Shown here in pieces: positions 1 to 11,540 of a stretch of DNA of 64,000 nucleotides. This stretch comes from Meiothermus granaticius NBRC 107808 (GTDB taxonomy: Bacteria; Deinococcota; Deinococci; Deinococcales; Thermaceae), in contig NZ_QWLB01000008.1 of NCBI RefSeq assembly GCF_003574355.1, positions 27,360-91,359 on the forward strand, in the 5' to 3' direction. The notes beneath the pieces were generated by a model, which searched no databases, was not told the DNA's origin, and worked only from the letters and a program-made list of their open reading frames with translations. The position numbers and the translations under genes were made by a program. Each line of letters begins with the position of its first letter. The stretch's first letter is position 1.

Positions 1-4
1 CCGC

Positions 5-1452
<1,448 letters not shown>

Positions 1453-1454
1453 GT

Positions 1455-2141
1455 ATGTCCAGGGTTGAGGGGCCAGATCCAAAAATCTCCTTCCCACGGG
1501 AATCGCTAAAGGCCAAGCAGGCGCGGGCCTCCAGGATCCTCGCGGTGCTGGAAACCCTGTATCCCCAAGCGGCTACCGAGCTGGCCCATACCAATCCCTT
1601 TGAATTGCTGGTGGCTACGGTGCTCTCGGCCCAAGCCACCGATGCCTCGGTGAACAAGGCCACTCCGGCCCTCTTCCAGCGCTACCCCAATGCGAAAGCC
1701 CTCGCCCAGGCTTCCCCCGAAGAGGTGGAGCCTTACATCAAAACCATTGGCCTCTACCGGGCCAAAGCCAGAAACCTGGTCATGCTGGCTCGGCAGTTGG
1801 TAGAGCGGTATGACGGGGAGGTACCGGTGGATAAGGCCAAGCTGCGTGAGCTGCCGGGGGTAGGCTGGAAAACCGCCACGGTGGTGCTGGGAGCGGCCTT
1901 TGGGGTCCCCGGTATCGCGGTGGACACCCACCTCACCCGTTTGGCCTCCCGTCTGGGGCTTTCCCCGCACAAAAACCCCGAAAAGATCGGGGCTGACCTC
2001 GAGCGGCTATTCCCCAAGGAAAAATGGGTCTTCACCCACCACGCCCTGATCCTGTTTGGGCGCTACCGCTGCACCGCGCGCAGACCCTTGTGTCAGGGCT
2101 GCCCTATTTATAGCGACTGCATCAGTAAGGGGGCCTGGTAG
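1455..2141 (+). CDS. nth: Endonuclease III
   Basis: Base-excision repair glycosylase/AP lyase for oxidised pyrimidines. It has 228 residues. The helix-hairpin-helix LPGVGWKTA contains the catalytic lysine, VDTHLTR contains the catalytic aspartate, and the C-terminal cysteines follow the exact C-x6-C-x2-C-x5-C pattern of the 4Fe-4S cluster. It begins 2 nt after proS. The first 17 or so residues extend beyond the usual family start, so a later start is possible. The 3' end overlaps the convergent small membrane-protein gene by 20 bp. Confidence 0.95.
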   Translation: MSRVEGPDPKISFPRESLKAKQARASRILAVLETLYPQAATELAHTNPFELLVATVLSAQATDASVNKATPALFQRYPNAKALAQASPEEVEPYIKTIGLYRAKARNLVMLARQLVERYDGEVPVDKAKLRELPGVGWKTATVVLGAAFGVPGIAVDTHLTRLASRLGLSPHKNPEKIGADLERLFPKEKWVFTHHALILFGRYRCTARRPLCQGCPIYSDCISKGAW

Positions 2142-2355
2142 GGCCCCGGCGGGCCGGCAGCCTGCGCCAGCGACCGGGCCACCAGCGGGCCTCGAGACGC
2201 CGCCAGGCATAGGCCAGACTGCCCACAACCCCCGCCCCCACCGCTAAAACCCAGAACGCGGTCAGGGCCCAGAGCAGCACGAACAACCCCAGGGTGGCAG
2301 CAGCACCGAGCATCATCCAGCCCAGGGGACCACGGGGCAAGCGGAAGGTTCTCAC
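2122..2355 (-). CDS. Small membrane protein, unknown function
   Basis: A 77-residue protein with two hydrophobic segments (about residues 12-50) followed by an Arg-rich tail, so the membrane insertion should leave a positive C-terminus in the cytoplasm. The GTG start is preferred because TACCCT lies 6 nt upstream, a leaderless arrangement; an in-frame TTG 18 nt earlier would overlap that box. It converges on nth and overlaps its last 20 bp. No family is recognised. Confidence 0.6.
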   Translation of the reverse strand: MRTFRLPRGPLGWMMLGAAATLGLFVLLWALTAFWVLAVGAGVVGSLAYAWRRLEARWWPGRWRRLPARRGPTRPPY

Positions 2356-2420
2356 CCCTCTAGGGTAGAGCAAGGTGGGTGAGGCGGATTAGGGTTCCAG
2401 AGTTTATGGTGATTTTTGGC

Positions 2421-2448
2421 CTGACTCTTTTAACCGCTCACCTATAAT
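2421..2448 (+). promoter_or_regulatory. Promoter of the PP2C phosphatase gene
   Basis: CTGACT (2421-2426), a 16-nt spacer and a perfect TATAAT (2443-2448). The ATG is 9 nt downstream, so the transcript has almost no leader and no SD is present. Confidence 0.7.
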
Positions 2449-2457
2449 GCGCCTAGT

Positions 2458-3417
2458 ATGGCCAGTTCTGACAGCCTCCCGCTGGTTTTCTCGGCGGCGC
2501 TCACCGATCCCGGTCGCAAGCGCGCCCTCAACGAGGATGCTGTCAGCCAGACCCTGATGCCCTACGGCGGCATCTTCGTGGTGGCCGATGGGATGGGGGG
2601 GCATCGCACCGGTGAGGTGGCCTCGCAGATGGCGGTCAGCCAGATTGTGGAGTTTCTCAAGCGCGAGGAACCCTCCCCGCAGGGGCTGCTCGAGGCCTTC
2701 GAGCTGGCCAACGAAGCCATCTACTTGGCCGGGCAAAAGCCGGAGTCGCGCGGGATGGGCACCACCTGCACCGCCTTATGGCTGGATCTCCCCTATGCCC
2801 TCATCGCCCACGTAGGCGACAGCCGGGCGTATTTGCTGCGCGATGGGGAGCTAACCCAGCTCACCCAAGACCACTCCTGGGTAGCCGACCGGGTGCGGCA
2901 GGGGCTTTTGAGCGAGGAAGAGGCCCGCAATCACCGCTGGCGCAACGTGATTACCAATGCCCTGGGCTCCTTTCCACAGTCCAAGGTGGATTTGGTTGGG
3001 CTCAGGGTGCAGCCGGGGGATGTTTTTCTGCTCTGCTCCGACGGGCTGAGCGGGGTGCTGGAAGACAAGGTATTGGCCGAGATGGTCAACACTAACCCTC
3101 CAGAGCCCGCGGTGGCCCAACTGGTCAAGCTGGCCAACGAGTGGGGCGGCCCGGACAACATCAGCGCGGTGGTGGTCACGGTGGGAAGCCAGTTGCCCCA
3201 GCGCACCCGTCCCTACGCCCTGCCCCTCCATACCGAGGGCGGGCCGGTCCGGCTGCAAAGCGGCACCGATCCAGAGATCCTTACCACCCAGATTGCCGAA
3301 CCGGTCAAAAAGCCCACCTTCTGGGGAAGGTGGGGCAGCCTAATCCTGCTGGGGCTATGGTTTGCCTTGCTCGGTTTTGTGCTGCTCAATCAGTTTGGCC
3401 ATAAAGGCACCCCCTAG
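2458..3417 (+). CDS. PP2C-type Ser/Thr protein phosphatase, membrane-anchored
   Basis: A 319-residue PPM-family phosphatase. Metal-binding motifs are in order: RALNEDA near the N-terminus, VVADGMGGH, AHVGDSRAYLL, LLCSDGLSGVL and GGPDNISAVVV. The catalytic domain takes residues 1-240. A linker leads to a single hydrophobic segment near residues 283-305 (GSLILLGLWFALLGFVLL), so the enzyme is probably tethered to the membrane with the catalytic domain in the cytoplasm. Such enzymes oppose Hanks-type kinases, but no kinase gene is nearby. The gene has its own leaderless promoter. Confidence 0.93.
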   Translation: MASSDSLPLVFSAALTDPGRKRALNEDAVSQTLMPYGGIFVVADGMGGHRTGEVASQMAVSQIVEFLKREEPSPQGLLEAFELANEAIYLAGQKPESRGMGTTCTALWLDLPYALIAHVGDSRAYLLRDGELTQLTQDHSWVADRVRQGLLSEEEARNHRWRNVITNALGSFPQSKVDLVGLRVQPGDVFLLCSDGLSGVLEDKVLAEMVNTNPPEPAVAQLVKLANEWGGPDNISAVVVTVGSQLPQRTRPYALPLHTEGGPVRLQSGTDPEILTTQIAEPVKKPTFWGRWGSLILLGLWFALLGFVLLNQFGHKGTP

Positions 3418-3454
3418 AGCGCTCTTCACCCACCGAGCTCAAGAGAACGCGATA

Positions 3455-3487
3455 AACACAAAAGGCTCGAGGTTTCCCTCGAGCCTT
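3455..3487 (-). terminator. Intrinsic terminator of groES-groEL
   Basis: On the minus strand, an 11-bp perfect stem AAGGCTCGAGG / CCTCGAGCCTT with a 4-nt loop is followed by TTTGTGTTT. It begins 14 nt after the groEL stop. The T-tract lies only on the groEL side. Confidence 0.9.
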
Positions 3488-3501
3488 CCCCAATCCTGGG
3501 G

Positions 3502-5172
<1,671 letters not shown>

Positions 5173-5185
5173 TCAGAGGCTGGCT

Positions 5186-5485
5186 TTACAGCACAGCCAG
5201 CAGATCGCGCTCGCTGAGCACGATGTATTCAGTGCCGTCAATCTCGACCTCGGTGCCGCCGTACTTGGCAAAGAGCACCGTGTCGCCCACCTTTACCTCC
5301 AGGGGAACCTTGGTGCCGTTATCCAGCACCCGGCCGCTGCCCACCGCGATCACTTTGCCGCGCTGGGGTTTCTCCTTAGCGCTGTCGGGCAGCACGATAC
5401 CCCCCCGGGTCTTGGGCTCTTCTTCCACCCGCTGAACCAGCACACGGTCGCCTAAGGGCTTCATTTTGGTAGCGACTTCTGCCAT
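5186..5485 (-). CDS. groS: Co-chaperonin GroES (Hsp10)
   Basis: The lid of the GroEL chamber, 99 residues from the start chosen here ([15 protein letters not shown]). That ATG has AAAGGAGG at proper distance; an upstream in-frame start would add eight residues with no family support. The mobile loop ([12 protein letters not shown]) and the roof region are recognisable. First gene of the groES-groEL operon. Confidence 0.98.
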   Translation of the reverse strand: MAEVATKMKPLGDRVLVQRVEEEPKTRGGIVLPDSAKEKPQRGKVIAVGSGRVLDNGTKVPLEVKVGDTVLFAKYGGTEVEIDGTEYIVLSERDLLAVL

Positions 5486-5498
5486 ACTCTTGCCTCCT

Positions 5499-5602
5499 TT
5501 GACAGTCAAGGGTTTAGAGTGTCAACCCAGCAACATAGTATTTTCCTCACTCCATCAGATTGTCAAGAGGGAAAGCTATAGAGTTGAGCGAGGTTGAGTC
5601 AA
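5499..5602 (-). promoter_or_regulatory. groES upstream region: two candidate promoters and a palindrome
   Basis: Read on the minus strand: TTGACT (5602-5597), 16 nt, TATAGC (5580-5575); then TTGACA (5566-5561), 18 nt, AATACT (5542-5537). A perfect short palindrome TTGAC-A-GTCAA lies at 5499-5509, just before the SD. The CIRCE operator typical of HrcA control (TTAGCACTC-N9-GAGTGCTAA) is not present. Which promoter is used cannot be told from sequence. Confidence 0.5.
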
Positions 5603-5617
5603 GTTTTCGCCGCATTT

Positions 5618-6403
5618 CTATGCGCGGTGGCTGCGCTGGCGACGGGCTTCATAGAGCAGAAGGGCTGCAGAAACCGCCACGTTCAGGCTGTCGGCCTGCC
5701 CCTGCATAGGGATTCGCACCCGGATTGAGGCCCCCTCGAGCCACCCCTCACTCAACCCCTGATGCTCCGGCCCCACCACGATGGCCACCTTTCCGCGCAG
5801 GTCGGCTTGCCAAAATAGCATTTGGGCATGCGGGGTGCTGGCCACCAGTGGGATTTTATGCTGCTGCAGCCAGGATAGGATTTCCGAGTCTGAGGCAGGG
5901 ATGGTGGGCAGGGAAAAAATCGTCCCGGTGCTGTTGCGGATCACCTGGGGGCTGTAGAGGTCCACCCCGCCGGCCACCAGCACCGCATCAGCCCCGGCCG
6001 CATCTGCCGAGCGCAGCACAGACCCCAGATTGCCGGGTTTCTCCAGCCCCACCGCCACCAGGATCAGGGCGTTGGGAGGGATCACCAGGTCGGCCAGGGA
6101 GCGCTTAGGAATACGGCCCACCGCGATCAGGCCCGCCGGGTTCTCTCGGCTGCTCAAGCGCTTGAACAGGGTTTCGGGCAATTCCAGGTGCTCAACCCTC
6201 AGCCCAGACCGCACTCGAGCCTCCTCATCGCTCAAGGCTTCGGAGGCAATCGCGGCCTCGAGTTCGATCCCTGCTTTGAGCGCTCGCTCAATCTCGCGCG
6301 CCCCCTCAATTAGAAACCGCCCCTGATGCGTGCGGCCCTTGCGTTCCTTGAGTTCGGCCAGGGCCTTGAGGCGGGGGTTGTGGCTGCTGGTGATGCGCAC
6401 CAT
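5618..6403 (-). CDS. TrmH/SpoU-family RNA 2'-O-methyltransferase
   Basis: A 261-residue SPOUT methyltransferase that probably methylates a ribose in rRNA or tRNA with S-adenosylmethionine. The N-terminal substrate-binding domain begins ITSSHNPRLKAL and includes GRFLIEGAREIERAL. The three SpoU motifs follow: NLGSVLRSADAAGADAVL, IVVGPEHQGLS and RIPMQGQADSLNVAVSAALLLYE, which form the trefoil knot. It is 17 nt after the small unknown gene upstream. Whether it acts on 23S rRNA or on tRNA is not resolved. Confidence 0.92.
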   Translation of the reverse strand: MVRITSSHNPRLKALAELKERKGRTHQGRFLIEGAREIERALKAGIELEAAIASEALSDEEARVRSGLRVEHLELPETLFKRLSSRENPAGLIAVGRIPKRSLADLVIPPNALILVAVGLEKPGNLGSVLRSADAAGADAVLVAGGVDLYSPQVIRNSTGTIFSLPTIPASDSEILSWLQQHKIPLVASTPHAQMLFWQADLRGKVAIVVGPEHQGLSEGWLEGASIRVRIPMQGQADSLNVAVSAALLLYEARRQRSHRA

Positions 6404-6420
6404 TCTCCCAAATCTACAGG

Positions 6421-6855
6421 TCAGCGGGGCAGGATGGGGCGGAAATACCCCACCACTTCTCGATAGTCAAAGGTATGCACGGCTCCGGTAGGGTCGGTGA
6501 TCTCCAGCAGGTCCTCGCCGGGATAGAGAATGCGCCGCAATAACATCAGCCCGCCAGGCTCGAGGGTTTCGACCTCGGCAGCCATGTAGGCTTCCTCCGC
6601 GGGGAAGCTGGACTCCGGGGAAAACCCCTCTTCGCTATCGGCCTCAACGGTATCGCTCGCCAGGCCCTCGGCAGAGCTGGGAGGGAAAAAGGGGTCCTGA
6701 TCAGGGCCATCCTCGAGGCGGGCCATCGCCCCGGCCAGGTCAAAGGCATTCACCACCAGGCGGGTCTCGTGTCCTTCGCCCAAGTACAGCGACACCACCT
6801 CAGATTCTTCGTTTTCAGGATCGAAGCCCATGCGCAAACCAGCCGGTCTGGCCAT
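6421..6855 (-). CDS. Acidic protein of unknown function
   Basis: A 144-residue, strongly acidic protein with no signal peptide or membrane segment. The N-terminal part (about 1-48) and the C-terminal part (about 95-144, ending TFDYREVVGYFRPILPR) look folded; residues 50-90 are rich in Glu, Ser, Asp and Pro and look disordered. A GGGGGA SD precedes the ATG. It sits 12 nt after the pantothenate kinase gene and just before the methyltransferase gene, so the three probably form one transcript. No family recognised. Confidence 0.75.
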   Translation of the reverse strand: MARPAGLRMGFDPENEESEVVSLYLGEGHETRLVVNAFDLAGAMARLEDGPDQDPFFPPSSAEGLASDTVEADSEEGFSPESSFPAEEAYMAAEVETLEPGGLMLLRRILYPGEDLLEITDPTGAVHTFDYREVVGYFRPILPR

Positions 6856-6867
6856 AATCGAATCCCC

Positions 6868-7722
6868 CTACGAAATTGTACCGCGCTGCTCCTTCCCCCA
6901 GGCCTCGAGCGCCGCTCCAAAGGCCGTAGCCCAGCCGGAGCGTTCGGGGATGATGGGCCTGGGCTCAACCGAGTAGAACTGCCAAACCCGCTCGAAGGCG
7001 GCACGAATCGGGGCCAGATCCGGCAGGTGCCCCACAATCACAATCTGGGGCATCCCGGCGGCCTTGGCTGCATTGAGCGAGATCATCCCGATCACCTGAG
7101 CCACCAAGGTGACCAGTCCGGCGGCAATGTCCTCCCGCTTGGGGGGCTCGCTGAGGCTCAGAATGCGGCCAAAGTTCACCGCGGTAGCCGAAGCGGGCAG
7201 GTGGCCAATGCCCGAACCGATCACGTCCCAAAGGGTGGAATCTACCCCACCGGGGTCGCCTTGCTCGGCCAGCCGGGCCAGCTCGAGGGGGTCGCTGATC
7301 CCCAGCAGCAGTTTGGCCAACCCCAGCAGGGTGCCCCCACCCACCGCGCTTCCGGTGAAGTGATGGGCCGTCTGGTTTCGGGCCACCACCATGGCACTCC
7401 CGGTCCCCGCAGAGACCACCAGGGCCTGCGATAGCCCCGCCATCGCCAACCCACCGCGTCCAAGGGCCTGGGCCTCACCCACCTTGACCACCGGGATGCC
7501 CTCCAGGACCTCCGGTAGGGTGCGGTATAGCCCCCCCGTGGTGGCCAAACCCTTTAGCCCCTCGAGGCGCACCCCGCTCCACTGCACGGCCTGCCAGAGG
7601 GTCTCGAGGCGGGCCGGGCCCACCCCGTGCAAGCTCCAATGCCCCTGCAATTCTCCGTCTTGAACGAGGGCGATGTCTGTATTGCTAAGGCCGAAGTCTA
7701 CTCCCAGGTACAGGTCGGACAT
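6868..7722 (-). CDS. coaW: Type II pantothenate kinase-like protein
   Basis: Likely phosphorylates pantothenate, the first step of CoA synthesis. The ASKHA fold is seen in the phosphate-1 motif LGVDFGLSNTDIAL at the N-terminus and the SAGTGSAMVV motif near residue 135, followed by FTGSAVGGGTLLGL as in type II kinases and their eukaryotic relatives. It has 284 residues from the ATG used here; another ATG three codons earlier is possible. It heads a minus-strand run with the acidic protein and methyltransferase genes. The substrate is inferred from family likeness. Confidence 0.8.
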   Translation of the reverse strand: MSDLYLGVDFGLSNTDIALVQDGELQGHWSLHGVGPARLETLWQAVQWSGVRLEGLKGLATTGGLYRTLPEVLEGIPVVKVGEAQALGRGGLAMAGLSQALVVSAGTGSAMVVARNQTAHHFTGSAVGGGTLLGLAKLLLGISDPLELARLAEQGDPGGVDSTLWDVIGSGIGHLPASATAVNFGRILSLSEPPKREDIAAGLVTLVAQVIGMISLNAAKAAGMPQIVIVGHLPDLAPIRAAFERVWQFYSVEPRPIIPERSGWATAFGAALEAWGKEQRGTIS

Positions 7723-7779
7723 ACTCCCCATGCTAAGGGTCTAACCGCCGAGCCTCCCCCCTGGGCTATAAACCCCTCT

Positions 7780-8742
7780 TCAGGGAATCAACAGCACTTT
7801 GCCGGTGGTCGCCCTGGCCTGTAGCTGGCGGTGGGCCTCAGCCGCTTCCGCCAGGGGAAACTCCATCCCGATGCGCACCTTCAACCTGCCCTCAGCCACC
7901 CAGCGCATCACCTCCCCCGCCCGCCACTCGAGCTCCTCTCGCGATTGCAAGTAGTGGCCCAGGGAGGGCCGGGTCAGGAACAGCCCCCCTTTTTGGTTCA
8001 AAACCTGCGGGTCGAAGGGGGCCACCGGCCCGGAGGACTGCCCACACAGCACCAACATCCCCCGCACCCGTAAGCTGTTCAGGCTTCCCTCCCAGGTGGT
8101 CCGACCGACCGAGTCATAGACCACCTGCGCCCCCTGGCCCCCGGTCAGTCCCCGTACCGCTTCAGCGAAACCCTCGTAGGGAAGGGCGTAATCAGCCCCA
8201 GCCTCTTTGGCCAAGGCCCGCTTTTCCTCGCTGCTGGCGGTAGCGATCACCGTCGCTCCAGCCCGCTTGGCCATCTGGATCAACAGCAGCCCCAGCCCAC
8301 CCGCCCCAGCATGGATGAGGCAGGTCTCGCCGGCTTTCAGAGGATAGGTACTGTGGGCGAGGTAGTGGGCGGTCATCCCCTGGAGCATCGCCGCAGCGGC
8401 CCGCTTGAAGTCGAGGGCATCGGGGATCCTGACCAGCTTTTCAGCCGGGACTACAGCGTATTCAGCGTAGGCGCCCAGGATATTGGCGTACACCACCTTA
8501 TCGCCCACCTTCAGCCCACCTACCCCCTCTCCCAGGGCTTCTACCGTCCCCGAGGCCTCTTCTCCCAGGGTAAACGGCAGCGGCAGGGGGTAAAGCCCGG
8601 AGCGTTTATAGGTGTCAATGAAGTTGACCCCGATGGCCCGAATCTGGACCAAGACCTGGCCGGGGCCGGGGGTGGGAAGGGGGAGTTCCTCGAGCCCCAT
8701 CACCTCAGGCCCACCGATCTGATGGACGCGAATGGCTTTCAT
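7780..8742 (-). CDS. qor: NADPH:quinone oxidoreductase (zinc-less MDR family)
   Basis: A 320-residue medium-chain reductase of the quinone reductase group. The N-terminal part reads MKAIRVHQIGGPEVMGLEELPLP-like sequence typical of this family; structural-zinc cysteines are absent. The nucleotide-binding motif AGAGGLGLLLIQMAKRAGA lies near residue 145. Likely reduces quinones or enones with NADPH in the cytoplasm. The start codon lies 6 nt after a -10 box, so the gene is read as leaderless and monocistronic. Confidence 0.92.
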   Translation of the reverse strand: MKAIRVHQIGGPEVMGLEELPLPTPGPGQVLVQIRAIGVNFIDTYKRSGLYPLPLPFTLGEEASGTVEALGEGVGGLKVGDKVVYANILGAYAEYAVVPAEKLVRIPDALDFKRAAAAMLQGMTAHYLAHSTYPLKAGETCLIHAGAGGLGLLLIQMAKRAGATVIATASSEEKRALAKEAGADYALPYEGFAEAVRGLTGGQGAQVVYDSVGRTTWEGSLNSLRVRGMLVLCGQSSGPVAPFDPQVLNQKGGLFLTRPSLGHYLQSREELEWRAGEVMRWVAEGRLKVRIGMEFPLAEAAEAHRQLQARATTGKVLLIP

Positions 8743-8748
8743 GCAGCA

Positions 8749-8775
8749 AGCCTATACCTTGATAGGGGGCGTCAA
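8749..8775 (-). promoter_or_regulatory. Promoter of qor
   Basis: Minus strand: TTGACG (8775-8770), a 15-nt spacer, TAGGCT (8754-8749), then 6 nt to the ATG. No SD is present. Confidence 0.5.
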
Positions 8776-8800
8776 CAGCTAGCCCCCAAACAATTCGCGC

Positions 8801-9031
8801 CTACAAGCGTTCCAAAAGCGCCTCAGCGTCTTGGAAATACTGGTCCTTGGGGATCAGAACATACCCCTCTAGGGCCTTGGCCGGATGGTAAGCCAGCTCC
8901 AGCCGCAGCTGAGGCCGCGGGTTCCCCACCTGGCGGATCTGCCCCAGGATTGGGCGAGGCCGGGCTTGCAAGGCCTGCGACATCCGCTCGAGCACAAAGG
9001 AGAGGTAGGCAACCAGGCTAAGCGCTTTCAC
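8801..9031 (-). CDS. Small protein, unknown function
   Basis: A 76-residue reading frame starting at GTG (MKALSLVAYLSFVLERMSQAL). It has one amphipathic or mildly hydrophobic N-terminal helix and a basic middle. It ends in YFQDAEALLERL. The start is uncertain: a GGAGG lies almost on top of the GTG, and an ATG 16 codons in is possible. It is divergent from the next gene, with 66 bp between the starts. No family recognised; the reading-frame bias supports it being real. Confidence 0.5.
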   Translation of the reverse strand: MKALSLVAYLSFVLERMSQALQARPRPILGQIRQVGNPRPQLRLELAYHPAKALEGYVLIPKDQYFQDAEALLERL

Positions 9032-9097
9032 CCCTCCAGTGTAGCCAAAGCGCCCATAGGCATTGTGAAGGGCTAAACTGTGCCCCAGGAGACCCCC

Positions 9098-9439
9098 ATG
9101 GCAACCCAAACCATCAACGGTGTGGAGGTGGAGATCAGCATCATCAGCAGTCAACCCACAGGGGATTCAAGGCTTTCCCCCAGAGAATTGTGGACGGTGG
9201 AGGCCGTAGACCAAGTGCTTCGGAAGAACCCCCAGTTCCAAGCCCGGTATCCGGGTGCGGTGCTGAGCCGGGTCGAGAGCCTGCGCGACCTTGGCGAGGG
9301 CGAAAAAGGCCGGTATTACCTGCGCTACCAGGTCGGCGAGGGCGCCACCGAGTTTTGGGGATATCTGGCCCCCAGGCCCAGGCTCGACTTTAAGCGCGGC
9401 CTGGTGGGGGTTGTTCCGAGCGATGCCCCCCCAGTCTGA
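9098..9439 (+). CDS. Small protein, unknown function
   Basis: A 113-residue soluble protein. The ATG used here has AGGAGA 5 nt upstream and gives MATQTINGVEVEISI. No signal peptide, membrane segment or known motif is visible; a mix of beta-rich N- and C-terminal stretches around a charged helix (WTVEAVDQVLRKNPQF) suggests one compact domain. It converges on nudC with 6 bp between stops. Confidence 0.7.
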   Translation: MATQTINGVEVEISIISSQPTGDSRLSPRELWTVEAVDQVLRKNPQFQARYPGAVLSRVESLRDLGEGEKGRYYLRYQVGEGATEFWGYLAPRPRLDFKRGLVGVVPSDAPPV

Positions 9440-9445
9440 GTCGAG

Positions 9446-10276
9446 TCAGCCCCCGGAGGCCCGGGCCCCCCATCGCTCCCGCTGCCGCTTGGCCCACCCG
9501 TCAATTACCTGGCGCGAAAGGCTGATCGGTGGGGGCAGCTCCGGCAGCTCATCCCAGCGAAACCAGCGGGCATCCTGCAGCTCCTCCTCCTCGAGCTTCA
9601 AGGCGCCGCCGACCCACTTCGCCGAGAAGGCCACCATCAGCTGGTGGGGGAAGGGCCAAGGTTGGCTGGCCAGATACCGGATCTCGCCCACCTCGAGCCC
9701 CACCTCTTCTCGAGTCTCCCGCCGCACGCACTCCTCGAGGGATTCCTGCGGGTCTACAAACCCTGCGATGATGCTATAGCGCTTGCCCCAGCCGGGTTTT
9801 TGGGCCAGCAGAACGCGGTCTTCATGGTGAATCAGCACCAAGACAGCCGGGGATACCCGGGGGTAGGTGGCTTGGCCGCAATTGGGGCAGGTCCGGGCCA
9901 AATCGCGGCCCACCGGGCCATTGGCGTGGCCACAGGTGCCACAAAACGCGCTGGTTCGGGCCCAGTAGAGGGCCTGCTGGGCATAGCCGGCCAAGCCGTA
10001 CAGCGGTTCTCCCAGCGAGAAGGCCGCGCGCAAGCCCACCGAGGTCAACCCCTCGAGGCTCGCCTCAGGAGGCAGTTCAGCCGCGAGCATCGGGGTGCCC
10101 TCGAGCTGGCCAAGATGCAGGACAAGGGTGGGCTCGAGACGGCTCAGCTCCTGGGCGCTGCCCTGCACCGGCGCGCCCTCCTTCAGCAGCAGTTCGCCCC
10201 CCCTGAACAAGAACCACACCCCAGGTTCTCCGGGGATCTGGCTGGGGTTGGCTGCACGCAAAAGGCTCGGGGGCAT
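9446..10276 (-). CDS. nudC: NAD+ diphosphatase / NAD-decapping Nudix hydrolase NudC
   Basis: Cleaves NAD(H) to NMN(H) and AMP and, in studied relatives, removes NAD caps from RNA. It has 276 residues. A zinc ribbon CGTCG...CPNCG (near 112-135) precedes the Nudix box GFVDPQESLEECVRRETREE, which fits GX5EX7REUXEEXGU. The NudC signature SQPWPFP follows directly. The ATG is 3 nt after the VWA gene stop, so it is the last gene of the moxR-VWA operon. Confidence 0.95.
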   Translation of the reverse strand: MPPSLLRAANPSQIPGEPGVWFLFRGGELLLKEGAPVQGSAQELSRLEPTLVLHLGQLEGTPMLAAELPPEASLEGLTSVGLRAAFSLGEPLYGLAGYAQQALYWARTSAFCGTCGHANGPVGRDLARTCPNCGQATYPRVSPAVLVLIHHEDRVLLAQKPGWGKRYSIIAGFVDPQESLEECVRRETREEVGLEVGEIRYLASQPWPFPHQLMVAFSAKWVGGALKLEEEELQDARWFRWDELPELPPPISLSRQVIDGWAKRQRERWGARASGG

Positions 10277-10279
10277 GGG

Positions 10280-11503
10280 TTAGTTTCGGCTGACCTTGCG
10301 GTTGAGGAAGTCCATCAGCACATAACGCCCGATGTTGGCAGGGGTGGTCATGTAGGCCTTGCCCTTGGTGATCTGGGTGAGCTTTTTGACAAAGGCCAGC
10401 AGCTCGGGCTCCCGTGCCAGCATAAAGGTGTGGATGGGGATTCCCTCTTTGCGGGCCAGGGTGGCCTCCTTCAGGGTTTCCGCCAGAATCACCGGGTCCA
10501 GGCCCCAAGCGTTTTTGTAAATTTGCCCGCTGGGAAGTGTGAGCGCCGAGGGCTTCCCATCGGTGATCATGATGATCTGCTTCATCTCCCCGCCCATCTT
10601 TTTGAGGATCTTGCGGGCCAGCTTGAGCCCCTCAGCGGTATTGGTGTGGTAGGGCCCGACCTGCACCATAGGGAGCTTACCCAGCGGCACCTCCTCGGCG
10701 GAGTCGTGGAACACCCCGAAGCGCACTTGGTCCCCGGGGTACTGGGTGCGGATGAGGTGGGCCAGGCCCAGGGCCACGCGCTTGGCGGGGGTAAAACGAT
10801 CCTCACCGTAGAGGATCATGGAGTGGGAGCAGTCCAGGAGTACCACCGTGTTCATCGAGGCGGTGTACTCGGAGAGCTCGATCACCATATCGGATTCCTC
10901 GAGGTTCTCCAGGCCCTTCATCACCACGCTCTTGAGGGTCTCACTGAGGTTGAGGTTGGGCTGGTCGCCAAACTCGTAGGGTTTGGTCTCACCGCTGGAC
11001 TCCACCCCGGAGGCGTAGTGCCGGGTTGCGTGGGCCCCAGGGGCGTTTTTACCCAGCGCCCCCAGCAGGGTACGCAGGCTTTTGAGACCCAGAAAGTCTA
11101 CGGTTTTGTGGGTCAGCTCGAGCCGGGTCTCCTGCGACTCCCCCTGCATTCCCTGACCCTGGGCAGGATCGGTGGGGTCTTGGCCCGGCAGCCGGATAAA
11201 CCCCTCGTCCTGCAGGCGCTGCATCAGCTTTTGGATCTCCTGGTAAAGCCGGGTGTTCTCGGGGTTTCTGGCCTGGCGGGCTTCCTCGAGCCACTCCTCA
11301 GGGACGCGGTCGTTTTCCAGCAGGGCCTGCAGCAAAGCATCGAAGAGGTCTTCGGCGGTAGGGGCGCGGTCGGGGTCGGGCTGGTAACGGTTGTAGGGAT
11401 CGGAAAAGCCCGAATCCATCAGGAAATCCTGGAGCATGTCCATTAGGTCAGCCCCAGAGAGGTCGTCGAAGCCGGGCTCGTATTTGGAGTATCGAACGCG
11501 CAT
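10280..11503 (-). CDS. VWA-domain protein, partner of a MoxR-type ATPase
   Basis: A 407-residue protein. An acidic N-terminal region of about 200 residues with helices is followed by a von Willebrand A domain with the metal-site motif DCSHS near residue 224 and a second metal-site loop ITDGKPS. No signal peptide or membrane segment is seen, so it acts in the cytoplasm. The ATG chosen has AAAGGA 7 nt upstream; an in-frame start eight codons earlier lies inside the repeat next to the S23 gene. MoxR ATPases and VWA proteins usually work as a chaperone-like pair; here the two genes are separated by the S23 gene. Confidence 0.9.
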   Translation of the reverse strand: MRVRYSKYEPGFDDLSGADLMDMLQDFLMDSGFSDPYNRYQPDPDRAPTAEDLFDALLQALLENDRVPEEWLEEARQARNPENTRLYQEIQKLMQRLQDEGFIRLPGQDPTDPAQGQGMQGESQETRLELTHKTVDFLGLKSLRTLLGALGKNAPGAHATRHYASGVESSGETKPYEFGDQPNLNLSETLKSVVMKGLENLEESDMVIELSEYTASMNTVVLLDCSHSMILYGEDRFTPAKRVALGLAHLIRTQYPGDQVRFGVFHDSAEEVPLGKLPMVQVGPYHTNTAEGLKLARKILKKMGGEMKQIIMITDGKPSALTLPSGQIYKNAWGLDPVILAETLKEATLARKEGIPIHTFMLAREPELLAFVKKLTQITKGKAYMTTPANIGRYVLMDFLNRKVSRN

Positions 11504-11514
11504 GAGTAATCCTT

Positions 11515-11540
11515 TGTCGCAGGTCACAAGTCTCAGGTCG
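11515..11540 (+). repeat. Left inverted repeat of the S23 cassette
   Basis: TGTCGCAGGT-CACAAGT-CTCAGGTCG. It is the same sequence as the right repeat read inward, apart from a 7-nt insertion (CACAAGT). It covers the end of the S23 gene and stops just before the SD of the VWA gene. Confidence 0.75.

Noticed and set aside
5499..5540. CIRCE operator upstream of groES
   Set aside because: Only TTGACACTC-like fragments are present; the 9-bp arms with a 9-bp spacer are missing.
9644..11446. A 600-codon open frame opposite nudC and the VWA gene
   Set aside because: Long antisense frames are common in GC-rich genomes; both genes beneath it have clear family motifs.
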